Made by a program: the position numbers and the translations under genes. The notes beneath the pieces are model-generated. The model did not search any database. It was not told where the DNA came from and saw nothing but the letters and a program-made list of their open reading frames with translations. Shown one piece after another: positions 7,657-15,190 of a DNA stretch of 64,000 nt. The stretch spans positions 1-64,000 of the forward strand of contig CAVHCX010000015.1 in assembly GCA_963634745.1 (NCBI GenBank). Reading direction: 5' to 3'. The stretch is from CAKRJP01 sp963634745 (lineage in GTDB: Bacteria; Bacillota; Clostridia; Lachnospirales; Lachnospiraceae). Every line of letters begins with the position of its first letter. Positions within the stretch are counted from its first letter, which is position 1.

Positions 7657-7875
7657 ATGAAGAAAACATACAAGATTGAGGTGGACTGCGCAAACTGTGC
7701 CAACAAGATGGAGGAAGCTGCAAAGAAGACCCAGGGTGTAAAGGATGCAGGAGTAAACTTCATGACCTTAAAGATGAGCGTAGAATTTGAAGAGGGAGCA
7801 GATCCAAAAGAAGTAATGCCGAGAGTTTTAGACAATTGTAAGATTGTAGAGGATGATTGTGAGATCTTCTTCTAA
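7657..7875 (+). CDS. heavy-metal-associated (HMA) domain protein
   Basis: A 72-residue single HMA domain with beta-alpha-beta-beta-alpha-beta layout. The metal site is DCANCANKM (Cys11, Cys14), and an extra DDCEIFF at the C terminus adds another Cys. Such proteins carry soft or borderline metals to P1B ATPases. The downstream ATPase lacks an N-terminal HMA domain, so this small protein probably supplies it as a separate subunit. It is first in the unit after the operator and is followed by an imperfect terminator that may reduce but not stop read-through to the ATPase. Confidence 0.85.
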   Translation: MKKTYKIEVDCANCANKMEEAAKKTQGVKDAGVNFMTLKMSVEFEEGADPKEVMPRVLDNCKIVEDDCEIFF

Positions 7876-7892
7876 AAGCTAGGTGTTAGTGG

Positions 7893-7930
7893 AAAAGGAC
7901 GTTGCTTCAGGGTGACGTCCCTTTTGTTTT
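7893..7930 (+). terminator. imperfect terminator/attenuator between HMA protein and ATPase
   Basis: AAAAGG-ACG (7893-7901) pairs with CGTCCCTTTT (7916-7925), with one bulge, and a T-rich tail follows. It lies in the 82-base gap inside what otherwise looks like one operon, so partial termination could set a chaperone excess over pump. Confidence 0.5.
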
Positions 7931-7957
7931 AAGTGTCTTAGAAGGGAAGTTGTGTAG

Positions 7958-9835
7958 ATGAATAAAAAGCAAAAGAAGGTATTGAAGCGAATTATTATTG
8001 CAGTACTTTTGATGATTGTCATTAAGCTTTTGCCGGTAGACGGAATTGTTGAATTTGGTTTATTTATGATTCCTTATCTGGTGATTGGCTATGATATTTT
8101 AAAAAAAGCAGGCAAGGGAATTTTAAATCGACAAGTATTCGATGAGAATTTTCTTATGGCGGTAGCGACCGTGGGGGCCATTGCCCTGGGCGAGTACACG
8201 GAAGGCGTAGCAGTTATGCTTTTCTACCAGATTGGAGAGTTATTCCAAAGCTATGCGGTGGGCAAGAGCAGACGCAATATTAGTGAACTCATGGACATTC
8301 GCCCGGATTATGCCAATATAGAAGGGGAAGATGGCAGACTCGAACAGGTAGATCCTGATGAGGTAGAGATCGGATCTACGATTCTCGTACAGCCCGGGGA
8401 AAAAGTTCCAATCGATGGAATTATTTTAGAGGGTGAGACCAGCCTAAATACCAGTGCCCTGACAGGGGAGAGCCTTCCTAGAGAGGTCAAGGCCGGAGAC
8501 GAGGTTATTAGCGGCTGCATCAATATGTCCGGCGTCTTGAAGATTCAGACAACAAAGGAATTTGGCGAGTCTACCGTGTCAAAGATTTTGGAGATGGTGG
8601 AGAATGCCAGTTCCAGAAAATCAGAGCCTGAGAATTTTATTTCTAAATTTGCCAGATATTATACCCCGGCAGTTTGCTATGGAGCGGTCGTTCTTGCTAT
8701 TTTGCCTCCTCTGGTCCGGATGCTCTTTATGGGCCTAGCTCCGGAGTGGAGCGATTGGATCGCAAGAGCCCTTACCTTCTTGGTTATCAGCTGTCCATGC
8801 GCCCTGGTTATTAGCATCCCTCTTAGCTTCTTCGCAGGAATCGGCGGAGCCAGCAACGCAGGTGTCTTGGTAAAGGGATCGAATTATCTGGAAAGTCTCT
8901 CCCAGACCAAATGTATTGTATTTGATAAAACAGGAACCATGACCCAGGGAGTCTTTGAGGTGGTAGCTATCCACCACGCCTCCATGCCAGAGGATAAACT
9001 TTTAGAATATGCTGCCTACGCAGAAAGCTATTCCAACCATCCCATTAGTAAGAGCCTGAGGCAAGCCTATGGAAAAGAAATTGACAATCACCGGGTGTCT
9101 CAGGTAGAAGAGATTAGCGGCAACGGGGTGATGGCTAGCGTGGATTCTCATAAGGTGGCAGCAGGAAATGACAAACTCATGGACCGTATGGGAATCAGTT
9201 ATAAGGAATGCCATGAGGTGGGTACTATTATTCATGTGGCTGTGGATGGAGCCTATGCCGGTCATATCGTAATTGCAGATAAGATGAAACCTCATGCCAA
9301 GGAAGCCATTACAGAGCTTAAGAAAAATGGGGTAAAAAAGACGGTAATGCTGACAGGGGATGTCAAACGGGTGGCAGACCAGGTGGCAAAAGATTTGGGA
9401 ATCGATATGGTTTGCAGCGAATTGCTACCGGGAGATAAGGTAGCCAAGCTAGAGGAAATTTTGGAAAGCTATAAAGGCAACAACAAAGAAAAGGTAGCCT
9501 TTGTAGGAGATGGAATCAACGATGCCCCGGTCCTTTCGAGGGCGGATATCGGGATCGCCATGGGAGCCCTCGGATCAGATGCAGCCATTGAGGCGGCGGA
9601 TATCGTTCTTATGGATGATGATCCTTTAAAGATCAGCAAAGCGATAAAAATTTCCAGAAAATGCCTTCGCATCGTTTATGAGAATATTTATTTTGCCATA
9701 GGAGTGAAAGTGATCTGCCTGATCCTAGGAGCCCTTGGAATTGCAAATATGTGGGTGGCAATTTTCGCAGATGTAGGAGTTATGGTCCTGGCAGTCCTAA
9801 ATGCCATTCGGGCCTTAAACGTGAAGAATCTGTAA
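7958..9835 (+). CDS. cadA: P1B-type heavy-metal exporting ATPase (Zn/Cd/Pb type)
   Basis: Protein of 625 residues. Order of motifs: N-terminal membrane helices, actuator TGES (about 168), metal-binding SCPC in the transmembrane segment (Cys279, Cys281), phosphorylated Asp323 in DKTGT, HPIS of the nucleotide domain, and the hinge GDGINDAP at 517. The surroundings of the CPC motif (CALVISIPLSFFAGIGGASN) resemble CadA/ZntA pumps rather than copper pumps. It pumps Zn2+, Cd2+ or Pb2+ out across the membrane at the cost of ATP. No HMA domain is fused; the preceding 72-residue HMA protein probably fills that role. The regulator follows after 20 bases. Metal identity is inferred from motif context and the regulator's ligands. 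Confidence 0.85.
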   Translation: MNKKQKKVLKRIIIAVLLMIVIKLLPVDGIVEFGLFMIPYLVIGYDILKKAGKGILNRQVFDENFLMAVATVGAIALGEYTEGVAVMLFYQIGELFQSYAVGKSRRNISELMDIRPDYANIEGEDGRLEQVDPDEVEIGSTILVQPGEKVPIDGIILEGETSLNTSALTGESLPREVKAGDEVISGCINMSGVLKIQTTKEFGESTVSKILEMVENASSRKSEPENFISKFARYYTPAVCYGAVVLAILPPLVRMLFMGLAPEWSDWIARALTFLVISCPCALVISIPLSFFAGIGGASNAGVLVKGSNYLESLSQTKCIVFDKTGTMTQGVFEVVAIHHASMPEDKLLEYAAYAESYSNHPISKSLRQAYGKEIDNHRVSQVEEISGNGVMASVDSHKVAAGNDKLMDRMGISYKECHEVGTIIHVAVDGAYAGHIVIADKMKPHAKEAITELKKNGVKKTVMLTGDVKRVADQVAKDLGIDMVCSELLPGDKVAKLEEILESYKGNNKEKVAFVGDGINDAPVLSRADIGIAMGALGSDAAIEAADIVLMDDDPLKISKAIKISRKCLRIVYENIYFAIGVKVICLILGALGIANMWVAIFADVGVMVLAVLNAIRALNVKNL

Positions 9836-9855
9836 GATAATTAAGGAGATTTTAT

Positions 9856-10227
9856 ATGCTGAAAGACAATTGCGAGGAAATGGAATGCTGTGAATCAAAA
9901 GAGATTCATAAGGATCTCTTAAAAATAGTGGGAGAGAATATGCCCAAGGAAGAGGAACTATATGACCTGGCAGAGCTTTTTAAGGTCTTTGGAGATTCAA
10001 CCAGGATCCGGATTCTCTTTGTATTATTTGAGGCAGAGGTATGTGTCTGCGATCTGGCAGAGACCTTAAATATGACCCAGTCGGCAGTCTCCCATCAACT
10101 GCGGATTTTAAAGCAAAATAAGCTGGTAAAAAGCAGGAGAGAGGGAAAATCTGTATTTTACTCTTTGGCAGACGATCATGTCCGCAGAATTATCGACCAG
10201 GGAAGAGAACATATTGAAGAGGACTAA
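9856..10227 (+). CDS. CadC/SmtB-like ArsR-family metal-sensing repressor
   Basis: A 123-residue winged-helix repressor. It carries both classical metal sites of the family. The alpha3N-type ligands are N-terminal Cys6, Cys11 and Cys12 together with Cys63 and Cys65 in VCVCDLAE. The alpha5 zinc site is an exact D-x-H-x10-H-x2-E, Asp106, His108, His119 and Glu122. The recognition helix reads TQSAVSHQLRILKQ. This combination is typical of CadC-like sensors of Cd/Pb/Zn. RBS AAGGAG precedes ATG 9856. It is last gene of the efflux unit and presumably binds the palindrome at 7589-7610, being released when metal binds. Confidence 0.9.
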   Translation: MLKDNCEEMECCESKEIHKDLLKIVGENMPKEEELYDLAELFKVFGDSTRIRILFVLFEAEVCVCDLAETLNMTQSAVSHQLRILKQNKLVKSRREGKSVFYSLADDHVRRIIDQGREHIEED

Positions 10228-10301
10228 GAAAAGAACCTGGCTTGCCTATTCTCGAATTCTCTATTTTAAAAGAAATGATGGAAAAATACAGGCGAAAATG
10301 T

Positions 10302-10406
10302 TATAGTATAAAAAGATGGGCGAAGGCCCATGACTGTAAGAAGTCACTATGAATAAAAAAGAGGATGCTCCTAATTGTCGGCGAAGGCAAGAAGAGGTCC
10401 TCTTTT
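10302..10406 (+). promoter_or_regulatory. structured leader upstream of asnB
   Basis: After a TATAGT-like -10 (10302-10307) come a perfect ATGGGC-GAAG-GCCCAT hairpin (10316-10331), a short TGAC/GTCA pair, and AAAAGAGGA/TCCTCTTTT (10357-10365 with 10398-10406). The last could end the upstream repressor transcript or act as an attenuator; no long T run follows, so its role is uncertain. I see no T-box motif here. Confidence 0.4.
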
Positions 10407-10450
10407 ATACATTTTTTGCCAACAATCAATGGCATTACAGGGAGATAATT

Positions 10451-12310
10451 ATGTGTGGAATATGTGGATTTGTAGGTAACAAATACTCAAAAGAAGAAAA
10501 AGAAGTAATCTTAAAAAATATGATGACAGCTATGCGTCATCGTGGACCGGACTCAGAAGGCGTATTTGCCACAGATGAGGCAGGTCTTGGATTTGTCAGA
10601 CTTAGTATTATCGATTTGGCAGATGGTGCTCAGCCAATGTACAACGAGGACAAGAATCTTGCCCTTGTATTTAATGGGGAGATTTATAACTATAGAAGTT
10701 TAAAGAATGATCTTTTGGATAAGGGTCATACTTTTGTAAATAAGTCAGATTCAGAGACCCTGCTTCATGGATATGAAAGCTACGGAAAAGACTTGGTAAA
10801 TAAGCTTCGTGGAATGTTTGGCTTTGCAATCTGGAATCAGGCTGAGAAGTCCTTGTTTGCGGCAAGAGATTTCTTTGGAATCAAGCCATTCTATTATACA
10901 ATCGTGGATGGTAATTTTGTATTTGCATCCGAGATCAAATGTCTTTTAGAGTTCCCGGGATTTAAGCGAGAAGTAAACGAGGCTGCTTTGGAAGAATACT
11001 TATCCTTCCAGTATTCAGCTTTGGAGGAGACTCTCTTTAAGGGTGTATATCGCCTCCTTCCGGGACATTATCTTACTTATAAAGATGGAAAGCTTGACAT
11101 TACCAAGTACTTTGACCCAATGCTTACACCAAAGAATATGGGAGATGATGAGCAGATCGTAGACCGTATCGAGCGTGTTATGAAGGATTCTGTAGACCAT
11201 CATATGATTGCTGATGTAGAGGTCGGAGCCTTCCTTTCCGGTGGTGTGGATTCCAGCTATATTGCAGCAGAATTTTCCGGAAATAAGGCATTTACCGTTG
11301 GTTTCCTGGATGAAAAGAATCATTACAGTGAGATCAGCTATGCCAAAGACCTGGCCAAGGAGCTGGGCCTAGAGCACCATACAAAGATTATTGGCAAGGA
11401 AGAATACTGGAATGCCATTCCAAAGATTATGTGGCATTTAGATGAGCCCAGTGGAGATGCTTCCGCCATTGCCCTCTACTTCGTAGCCCAGGAGGCTGCA
11501 AAGCATGTAAAGGTTGTTACTTCAGGAGAGGGTTCTGATGAGCTCTTTGGAGGATATACCATCTACCATGAGCCAATGTCACTGAAGTATTATACATGGC
11601 TTCCAAAGGGCCTGCGCAAGGGAATCGGAAAAGTTGCAAAGAAGCTTCCGGATATCAAGGGTAAGAGCTTCTTAATCCGTGGCTCTAAGGACGTGGAAGA
11701 GCGTTTTATCGGAAATGCCAACATCTTTAGCAACAAAGAACGCAAGAAACTTATGAAGCATAGAACTTCTGCACCTTCGACAGAAAAGCTGGTTCAGCCG
11801 ATCTATCAGAGAGCTGCAAAGTTGGATGACATGAATAAGATGCAATATATCGATCTTAACTGCTGGCTTCCCGGAGATATCCTCCAGAAGGCGGACCGTA
11901 TGAGTATGGCCCACAGCTTGGAGCTTCGTGTTCCATTCCTTGATAAGGAAGTATTTAAGCTAGCAAAATGCCTTCCTACAGGAGCTAAGATCCGTGGAAA
12001 TCAAACCAAGTATTTATTCCGTAAAGCTTCCGAGCGCGTGCTTCCGGAGGTGACAGCAGAACGTAAGAAACTTGGCTTCCCGGTACCGATCCGTGTATGG
12101 ATTAAGGAAGATCCATGGTATGGAGAGATCAAGGACCTCTTTACAGGAGAGGCAGCAGAGAAGTTCTTTAATACAAAGCTACTTGTGGATCTTTTGGAGG
12201 AACACAAGGCAGGCAAGAAGGATAACAGCAGAAAGATCTGGACAATTTTCTCATTCCTTGTTTGGTATAAAGTATTTTTCGAGGATGGATTAAAAGAAAA
12301 AACTGCATAA
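10451..12310 (+). CDS. asnB: asparagine synthase (glutamine-hydrolysing)
   Basis: Protein of 619 residues. It makes Asn from Asp, Gln and ATP in the cytoplasm. The start at ATG 10451 is fixed by the mature N terminus MCGICGF: Cys2 is the glutaminase nucleophile and must follow the initiator Met. An AGGGAG sequence stands just upstream. The N-terminal class II amidotransferase domain has RHRGPDSEG and LVFNGEIYNY; the synthetase domain carries the pyrophosphatase loop LSGGVDSS. It is a monocistronic gene between the metal-efflux unit and a strong terminator. The open frame extends 34 codons upstream of this ATG through the hairpin leader, but that part has no family resemblance. Confidence 0.93.
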   Translation: MCGICGFVGNKYSKEEKEVILKNMMTAMRHRGPDSEGVFATDEAGLGFVRLSIIDLADGAQPMYNEDKNLALVFNGEIYNYRSLKNDLLDKGHTFVNKSDSETLLHGYESYGKDLVNKLRGMFGFAIWNQAEKSLFAARDFFGIKPFYYTIVDGNFVFASEIKCLLEFPGFKREVNEAALEEYLSFQYSALEETLFKGVYRLLPGHYLTYKDGKLDITKYFDPMLTPKNMGDDEQIVDRIERVMKDSVDHHMIADVEVGAFLSGGVDSSYIAAEFSGNKAFTVGFLDEKNHYSEISYAKDLAKELGLEHHTKIIGKEEYWNAIPKIMWHLDEPSGDASAIALYFVAQEAAKHVKVVTSGEGSDELFGGYTIYHEPMSLKYYTWLPKGLRKGIGKVAKKLPDIKGKSFLIRGSKDVEERFIGNANIFSNKERKKLMKHRTSAPSTEKLVQPIYQRAAKLDDMNKMQYIDLNCWLPGDILQKADRMSMAHSLELRVPFLDKEVFKLAKCLPTGAKIRGNQTKYLFRKASERVLPEVTAERKKLGFPVPIRVWIKEDPWYGEIKDLFTGEAAEKFFNTKLLVDLLEEHKAGKKDNSRKIWTIFSFLVWYKVFFEDGLKEKTA

Positions 12311-12349
12311 AAAATCTTAATAAAACTAAGGTGTTGCAATGGCAGAAAG

Positions 12350-12382
12350 AGGCTTTGACTATAGAAGGTCAGAGCCTTTTTT
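12350..12382 (+). terminator. terminator after asnB
   Basis: Ten-base-pair stem AGGCTTTGAC/GTCAGAGCCT (one G-T pair) and a T run. Confidence 0.85.
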
Positions 12383-12484
12383 GCGTTTTCTTTCATATTT
12401 TTTGTGTGTCAAATGTTTTTTTATAGATACATAAAGAGAAGCTATGTACTAAATCCCATACATGAAAAACAGGAGGAGTATATT

Positions 12485-12574
12485 GTGTTATTATACAAAA
12501 AGAGAGAGAGGTTGACCGGTAATAATAAAAAAGTGCACAAAAATTTGCGTAAAATAAGCGCTGAAAATTATTAG
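12485..12574 (+). CDS. possible 29-residue basic peptide
   Basis: A GTG codon at 12485 is preceded 8 bases upstream by AGGAGG (12471-12476), one of the stronger ribosome binding sites in the window, and opens a 29-codon frame rich in Lys and Arg, ending TAG at 12574. It lies in the 333-base gap between asnB and the membrane protein gene. It could be a genuine small protein or a leader peptide; the alternative TTG at 12483 gives only 10 codons. Apart from the asnB terminator I see nothing else convincing in this gap. Confidence 0.25.
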   Translation: MLLYKKRERLTGNNKKVHKNLRKISAENY

Positions 12575-12643
12575 AAGTTGATAATCTCATGTAGAAACAA
12601 AAAAATGATTGAGAGTAAAGAAAAAGAATGGGGAGGAATTTAT

Positions 12644-13339
12644 ATGGGACCGCAGCAAATGCTAGACCAGGCAGAAATTGACAACAAGTGGAAATTGACA
12701 CCTTTTCGAGTATTTAAGATGCCGCAACTAACAGAGCGAATGTGGAGGACGGCGCTGGCAGTATCAATTACCGTACTGGTCTATAAATTTCTCCTAGGTG
12801 ATCGCAATCCTTGTTTTGCCCTGATTGGGGCCGTATATGGGGTTGGAAGCCAGTTTGAGGAAGGATTTCACAATGGGGTGAATCGTTTTATAGGAACCTT
12901 TGTGGGAGGCCTTATGGTAATTCCTTTTTATGGACTATGTAACAGTCAACCCTTTGGAATACCGGATTTTGTCTGGCTGATCCTTGGCCTTTGTATGGTC
13001 CTGTGGCTAAATCTGACCTTGGGAGCAGATTCGGCCATTCAACCCGGAACAGTGGTATATTTTGTGGTCATGTTTACCATCGGAAAAGAAAATGTAGTTT
13101 CTTATACCATTTCTCGAATTTTAGATACCGGCGGAGGAGTCTTGGTATCTTTGGCATTGACCGTTCTTTTGCCGTCAGAGCATGACAAGAAAAAGGGACT
13201 TACCCTTTTGACTACAGGAAAAGCGGTGATTTTTTCCTTTAAGTCCTATATGAAAAAGAATAAGACTTTCCGAGAAAATGAGATAAAAAATTTTGGTTCA
13301 AAGAAATTTGGCAAAAAGAAGTCTAAGGATCAGGACTAA
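12644..13339 (+). CDS. aromatic acid exporter (FUSC/ArAE_1)-like membrane protein
   Basis: Protein of 231 residues. After a short cytoplasmic start come about four to six membrane helices, with typical ArAE features: RTALAVSITVLVYKFL, then NPCFALIGAVYGVGSQFEEGFHNGVNRFIGTFVGG, a pattern shared by YgaE/aromatic-acid-exporter family N-terminal halves. The C terminus is a lysine-rich cytoplasmic tail. ATG 12644 with GGGAGG 7 bases upstream is preferred to the upstream TTG at 12578. Family members are proposed to export aromatic carboxylates, but this protein's substrate is not known; it may be a half-size unit that multimerises. Confidence 0.7.
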   Translation: MGPQQMLDQAEIDNKWKLTPFRVFKMPQLTERMWRTALAVSITVLVYKFLLGDRNPCFALIGAVYGVGSQFEEGFHNGVNRFIGTFVGGLMVIPFYGLCNSQPFGIPDFVWLILGLCMVLWLNLTLGADSAIQPGTVVYFVVMFTIGKENVVSYTISRILDTGGGVLVSLALTVLLPSEHDKKKGLTLLTTGKAVIFSFKSYMKKNKTFRENEIKNFGSKKFGKKKSKDQD

Positions 13340-13352
13340 ATTTATAGGGCTG

Positions 13353-13381
13353 TTGTTTTTTTGAATTTCATTGTCTATAAT
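13353..13381 (+). promoter_or_regulatory. promoter of the aspartokinase gene
   Basis: TTGTTT (13353-13358), 17 bases, perfect TATAAT (13376-13381). It lies within the longest open frame, which therefore overstates the N terminus of the protein. Confidence 0.65.
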
Positions 13382-13415
13382 TAACCTATCATCCAACATG
13401 AGAGGGAAAGAAGAT

Positions 13416-14618
13416 ATGTTAACAGTAATGAAATTTGGCGGAAGTTCCGTAGCCAACCTGGACCGTATTCGCAATGTGGCAGAGCGCTGCATTGAGAAAC
13501 ACAAGGCCGGCAGCCAGGTGGTGGTGGTGCTTTCTGCCATGGGGAAAACCACAGATTCTCTCATTGCACAGGCAAAAGAGATCTGTGAACAGCCATCCAG
13601 ACGAGAGATGGACATGCTACTATCTACAGGAGAGCAGGTGTCGGTATCTCTAATGGCAATGACTATGATTTCTATGGGAGTCAGTGCCATCTCCTTAAAT
13701 GCCTGGCAGGTTCCTATGTATACCACATCGGACTATCAGGATGCAAAATTTAAGCGGATCGACAGGGAGCGGATTCAAAAGGAATTGGAAGCCAACAAGA
13801 TCGTGATTGTAACCGGCTTTCAGGGAATCAACAAATATGACGATATCACGACCTTGGGCCGTGGAGGTTCTGATACAACGGCGGTAGCCTTGGCAGCGGA
13901 ACTTCGGGCAGATGTCTGCGAGATCTATACGGACGTCGACGGTGTCTATACAGCAGACCCCAGAGTGGTTCCCGGCGCAAAAAAGATGGAAGAAGTAACC
14001 TATGACGAGATGCTAGAGATGGCATCCTTGGGGGCCAAGGTACTTCACAGCCGATGCGTAGAGATTGCGAAAAAATATGGGGTGGAGCTTTGGGTATGCT
14101 CTAGCTTAAACCGTAATACAGGAACCTTGGTAAAGGAGAAAACAAAGATGGAGAAAATGTTGATCAGCGGGGTGGCTGCCGATAAAAATGTAGCCAAGAT
14201 CCGGGTAGCAGGCCTTAATAACGATCCGGACAGTACATTTAAATTTTTAAATCTTTTAGATAAGAATCACTTAAATATCGATGTTATGATACAGTCTTTA
14301 GGAAAAGACGGAACCAAGTCCTTGTCCTTTACCGTGGCAAAGACAGATCTTCTTCGAACCATTGATCTTTTAAATGAGAATAAAGATCTCTTGGGAATCA
14401 AAAAATTAGACTATGATAAGCATGTGGCTAAGGTATCTGTGATCGGAGCTGGAATCCGGTCCCACTCCGGAGTCGCCGCAAAAATGTTTGGGGCCCTGGC
14501 CAGCGCGGGAATCAATACAGAGATGGTTACTACCTCAGAGATTCGGATCACCGTCCTCATTAACGAGGCCTACAGCGATCAGGCTATGAAGGCCATTCAT
14601 GAGACATTTCTAGAGTAG
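13416..14618 (+). CDS. lysC: aspartokinase
   Basis: Protein of 400 residues that phosphorylates Asp, the first step toward Lys, diaminopimelate, Thr and Met. Visible landmarks: N-terminal MLTVMKFGGSSVAN (KFGGSS is the ATP/Asp-site signature), the catalytic LGRGGSDTTAVALAAEL, and two C-terminal ACT domains (about 260-400) which usually bind end-product amino acids. ATG 13416 matches the usual N terminus; the promoter at 13353-13381 excludes the longer form. Monocistronic, with its own terminator. Which amino acid inhibits it cannot be decided here. Meso-DAP demand fits with the DAP-type MurE in this window. Confidence 0.9.
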   Translation: MLTVMKFGGSSVANLDRIRNVAERCIEKHKAGSQVVVVLSAMGKTTDSLIAQAKEICEQPSRREMDMLLSTGEQVSVSLMAMTMISMGVSAISLNAWQVPMYTTSDYQDAKFKRIDRERIQKELEANKIVIVTGFQGINKYDDITTLGRGGSDTTAVALAAELRADVCEIYTDVDGVYTADPRVVPGAKKMEEVTYDEMLEMASLGAKVLHSRCVEIAKKYGVELWVCSSLNRNTGTLVKEKTKMEKMLISGVAADKNVAKIRVAGLNNDPDSTFKFLNLLDKNHLNIDVMIQSLGKDGTKSLSFTVAKTDLLRTIDLLNENKDLLGIKKLDYDKHVAKVSVIGAGIRSHSGVAAKMFGALASAGINTEMVTTSEIRITVLINEAYSDQAMKAIHETFLE

Positions 14619-14632
14619 GAATAAGAATAGGG

Positions 14633-14668
14633 AAAAAGGGTTGGCAGTTTCTTGCCAACCCTTTTTTG
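14633..14668 (+). terminator. terminator after aspartokinase
   Basis: Perfect GGGTTGGCA/TGCCAACCC stem (14638-14646, 14653-14661) flanked by A and T runs. From 14669 to 14907 I see no supported feature. Confidence 0.9.
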
Positions 14669-14907
14669 AGGAAAAGATTTATGTTCAACATTATAAAAAT
14701 GGAATTGTTAGGCGAAGCTCAGCAATTATGCCGATCCATATGTGATTTTCAACACAACTGCCGTCTTCTTTATTTGATATATATAGTATACGAATGAAAT
14801 ATGGCCGAGGTATGACAGACAAGAAAATACTTTATGAAATGTCTTAAGAAAAAAGGAAGAAAAAGTAAAGGGAGAGAAAGAATTGTAGTTTGCTTTTTAG
14901 ATTAGAA

Positions 14908-14942
14908 CAAAAAAAGCAACCGACTTTGTCGATTGCTTTTTA
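14908..14942 (-). terminator. terminator of tRNA-Arg
   Basis: On the minus strand AAAAAGCAATCGAC pairs with GTCGGTTGC around an AAA loop, followed by seven Ts, immediately 3' of the tRNA. Confidence 0.85.
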
Positions 14943-14945
14943 AGA

Positions 14946-15019
14946 CGTGGGCGAGAGGATTCGAACCCCCGACCTTTTGGTCCGTAGCCAAACGCTCTAT
15001 CCAGCTGAGCTACGCCCAC
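14946..15019 (-). tRNA. tRNA-Arg(ACG)
   Basis: A 74-base cloverleaf on the minus strand. Acceptor GTGGGCG/CGCCCAC with discriminator G; D arm AGCTCAGCTGGATAGAGC; anticodon stem TTTGG/CCAAA enclosing loop CTACGGA, anticodon ACG (plus strand 14983-14985); T loop GGTTCGAATCC. CCA is not encoded. ACG is normally deaminated to ICG to read CGU/CGC/CGA. It has its own promoter and terminator. Confidence 0.96.
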
Positions 15020-15054
15020 ATGTTTTGTTTTGTTGATGTTTCGCAACAAAAATT

Positions 15055-15083
15055 ATTATAGGGTAGATGGTCCTATTTGTCAA
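15055..15083 (-). promoter_or_regulatory. consensus sigma-A promoter of tRNA-Arg
   Basis: Minus strand TTGACA (15078-15083), exactly 17 bases, TATAAT (15055-15060): a perfect consensus, as expected for stable RNA. Confidence 0.9.
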
Positions 15084-15154
15084 CAAGAAAATTGAAATAA
15101 ATTGAAAAAAATTATATGTGATTTTTCCCTACAAGATCACCTTTTGCCGCTTGC

Positions 15155-15183
15155 TTGACAGCAAAAATTGAAATAACTATAAT
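15155..15183 (+). promoter_or_regulatory. consensus promoter abutting the RluA-type gene
   Basis: TTGACA (15155-15160), 17 bases, TATAAT (15178-15183). The expected start near 15190 coincides with the ATG at 15191, so the transcript would have essentially no 5' leader. The TTG that opens the longest frame is part of the -35 box. Confidence 0.8.
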
Positions 15184-15190
15184 TCGCAAT

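Noticed and set aside
15155..15190. TTG start of the longer RluA-type frame
   Set aside because: The TTG is the first three bases of a perfect -35 box; the transcript begins after it.
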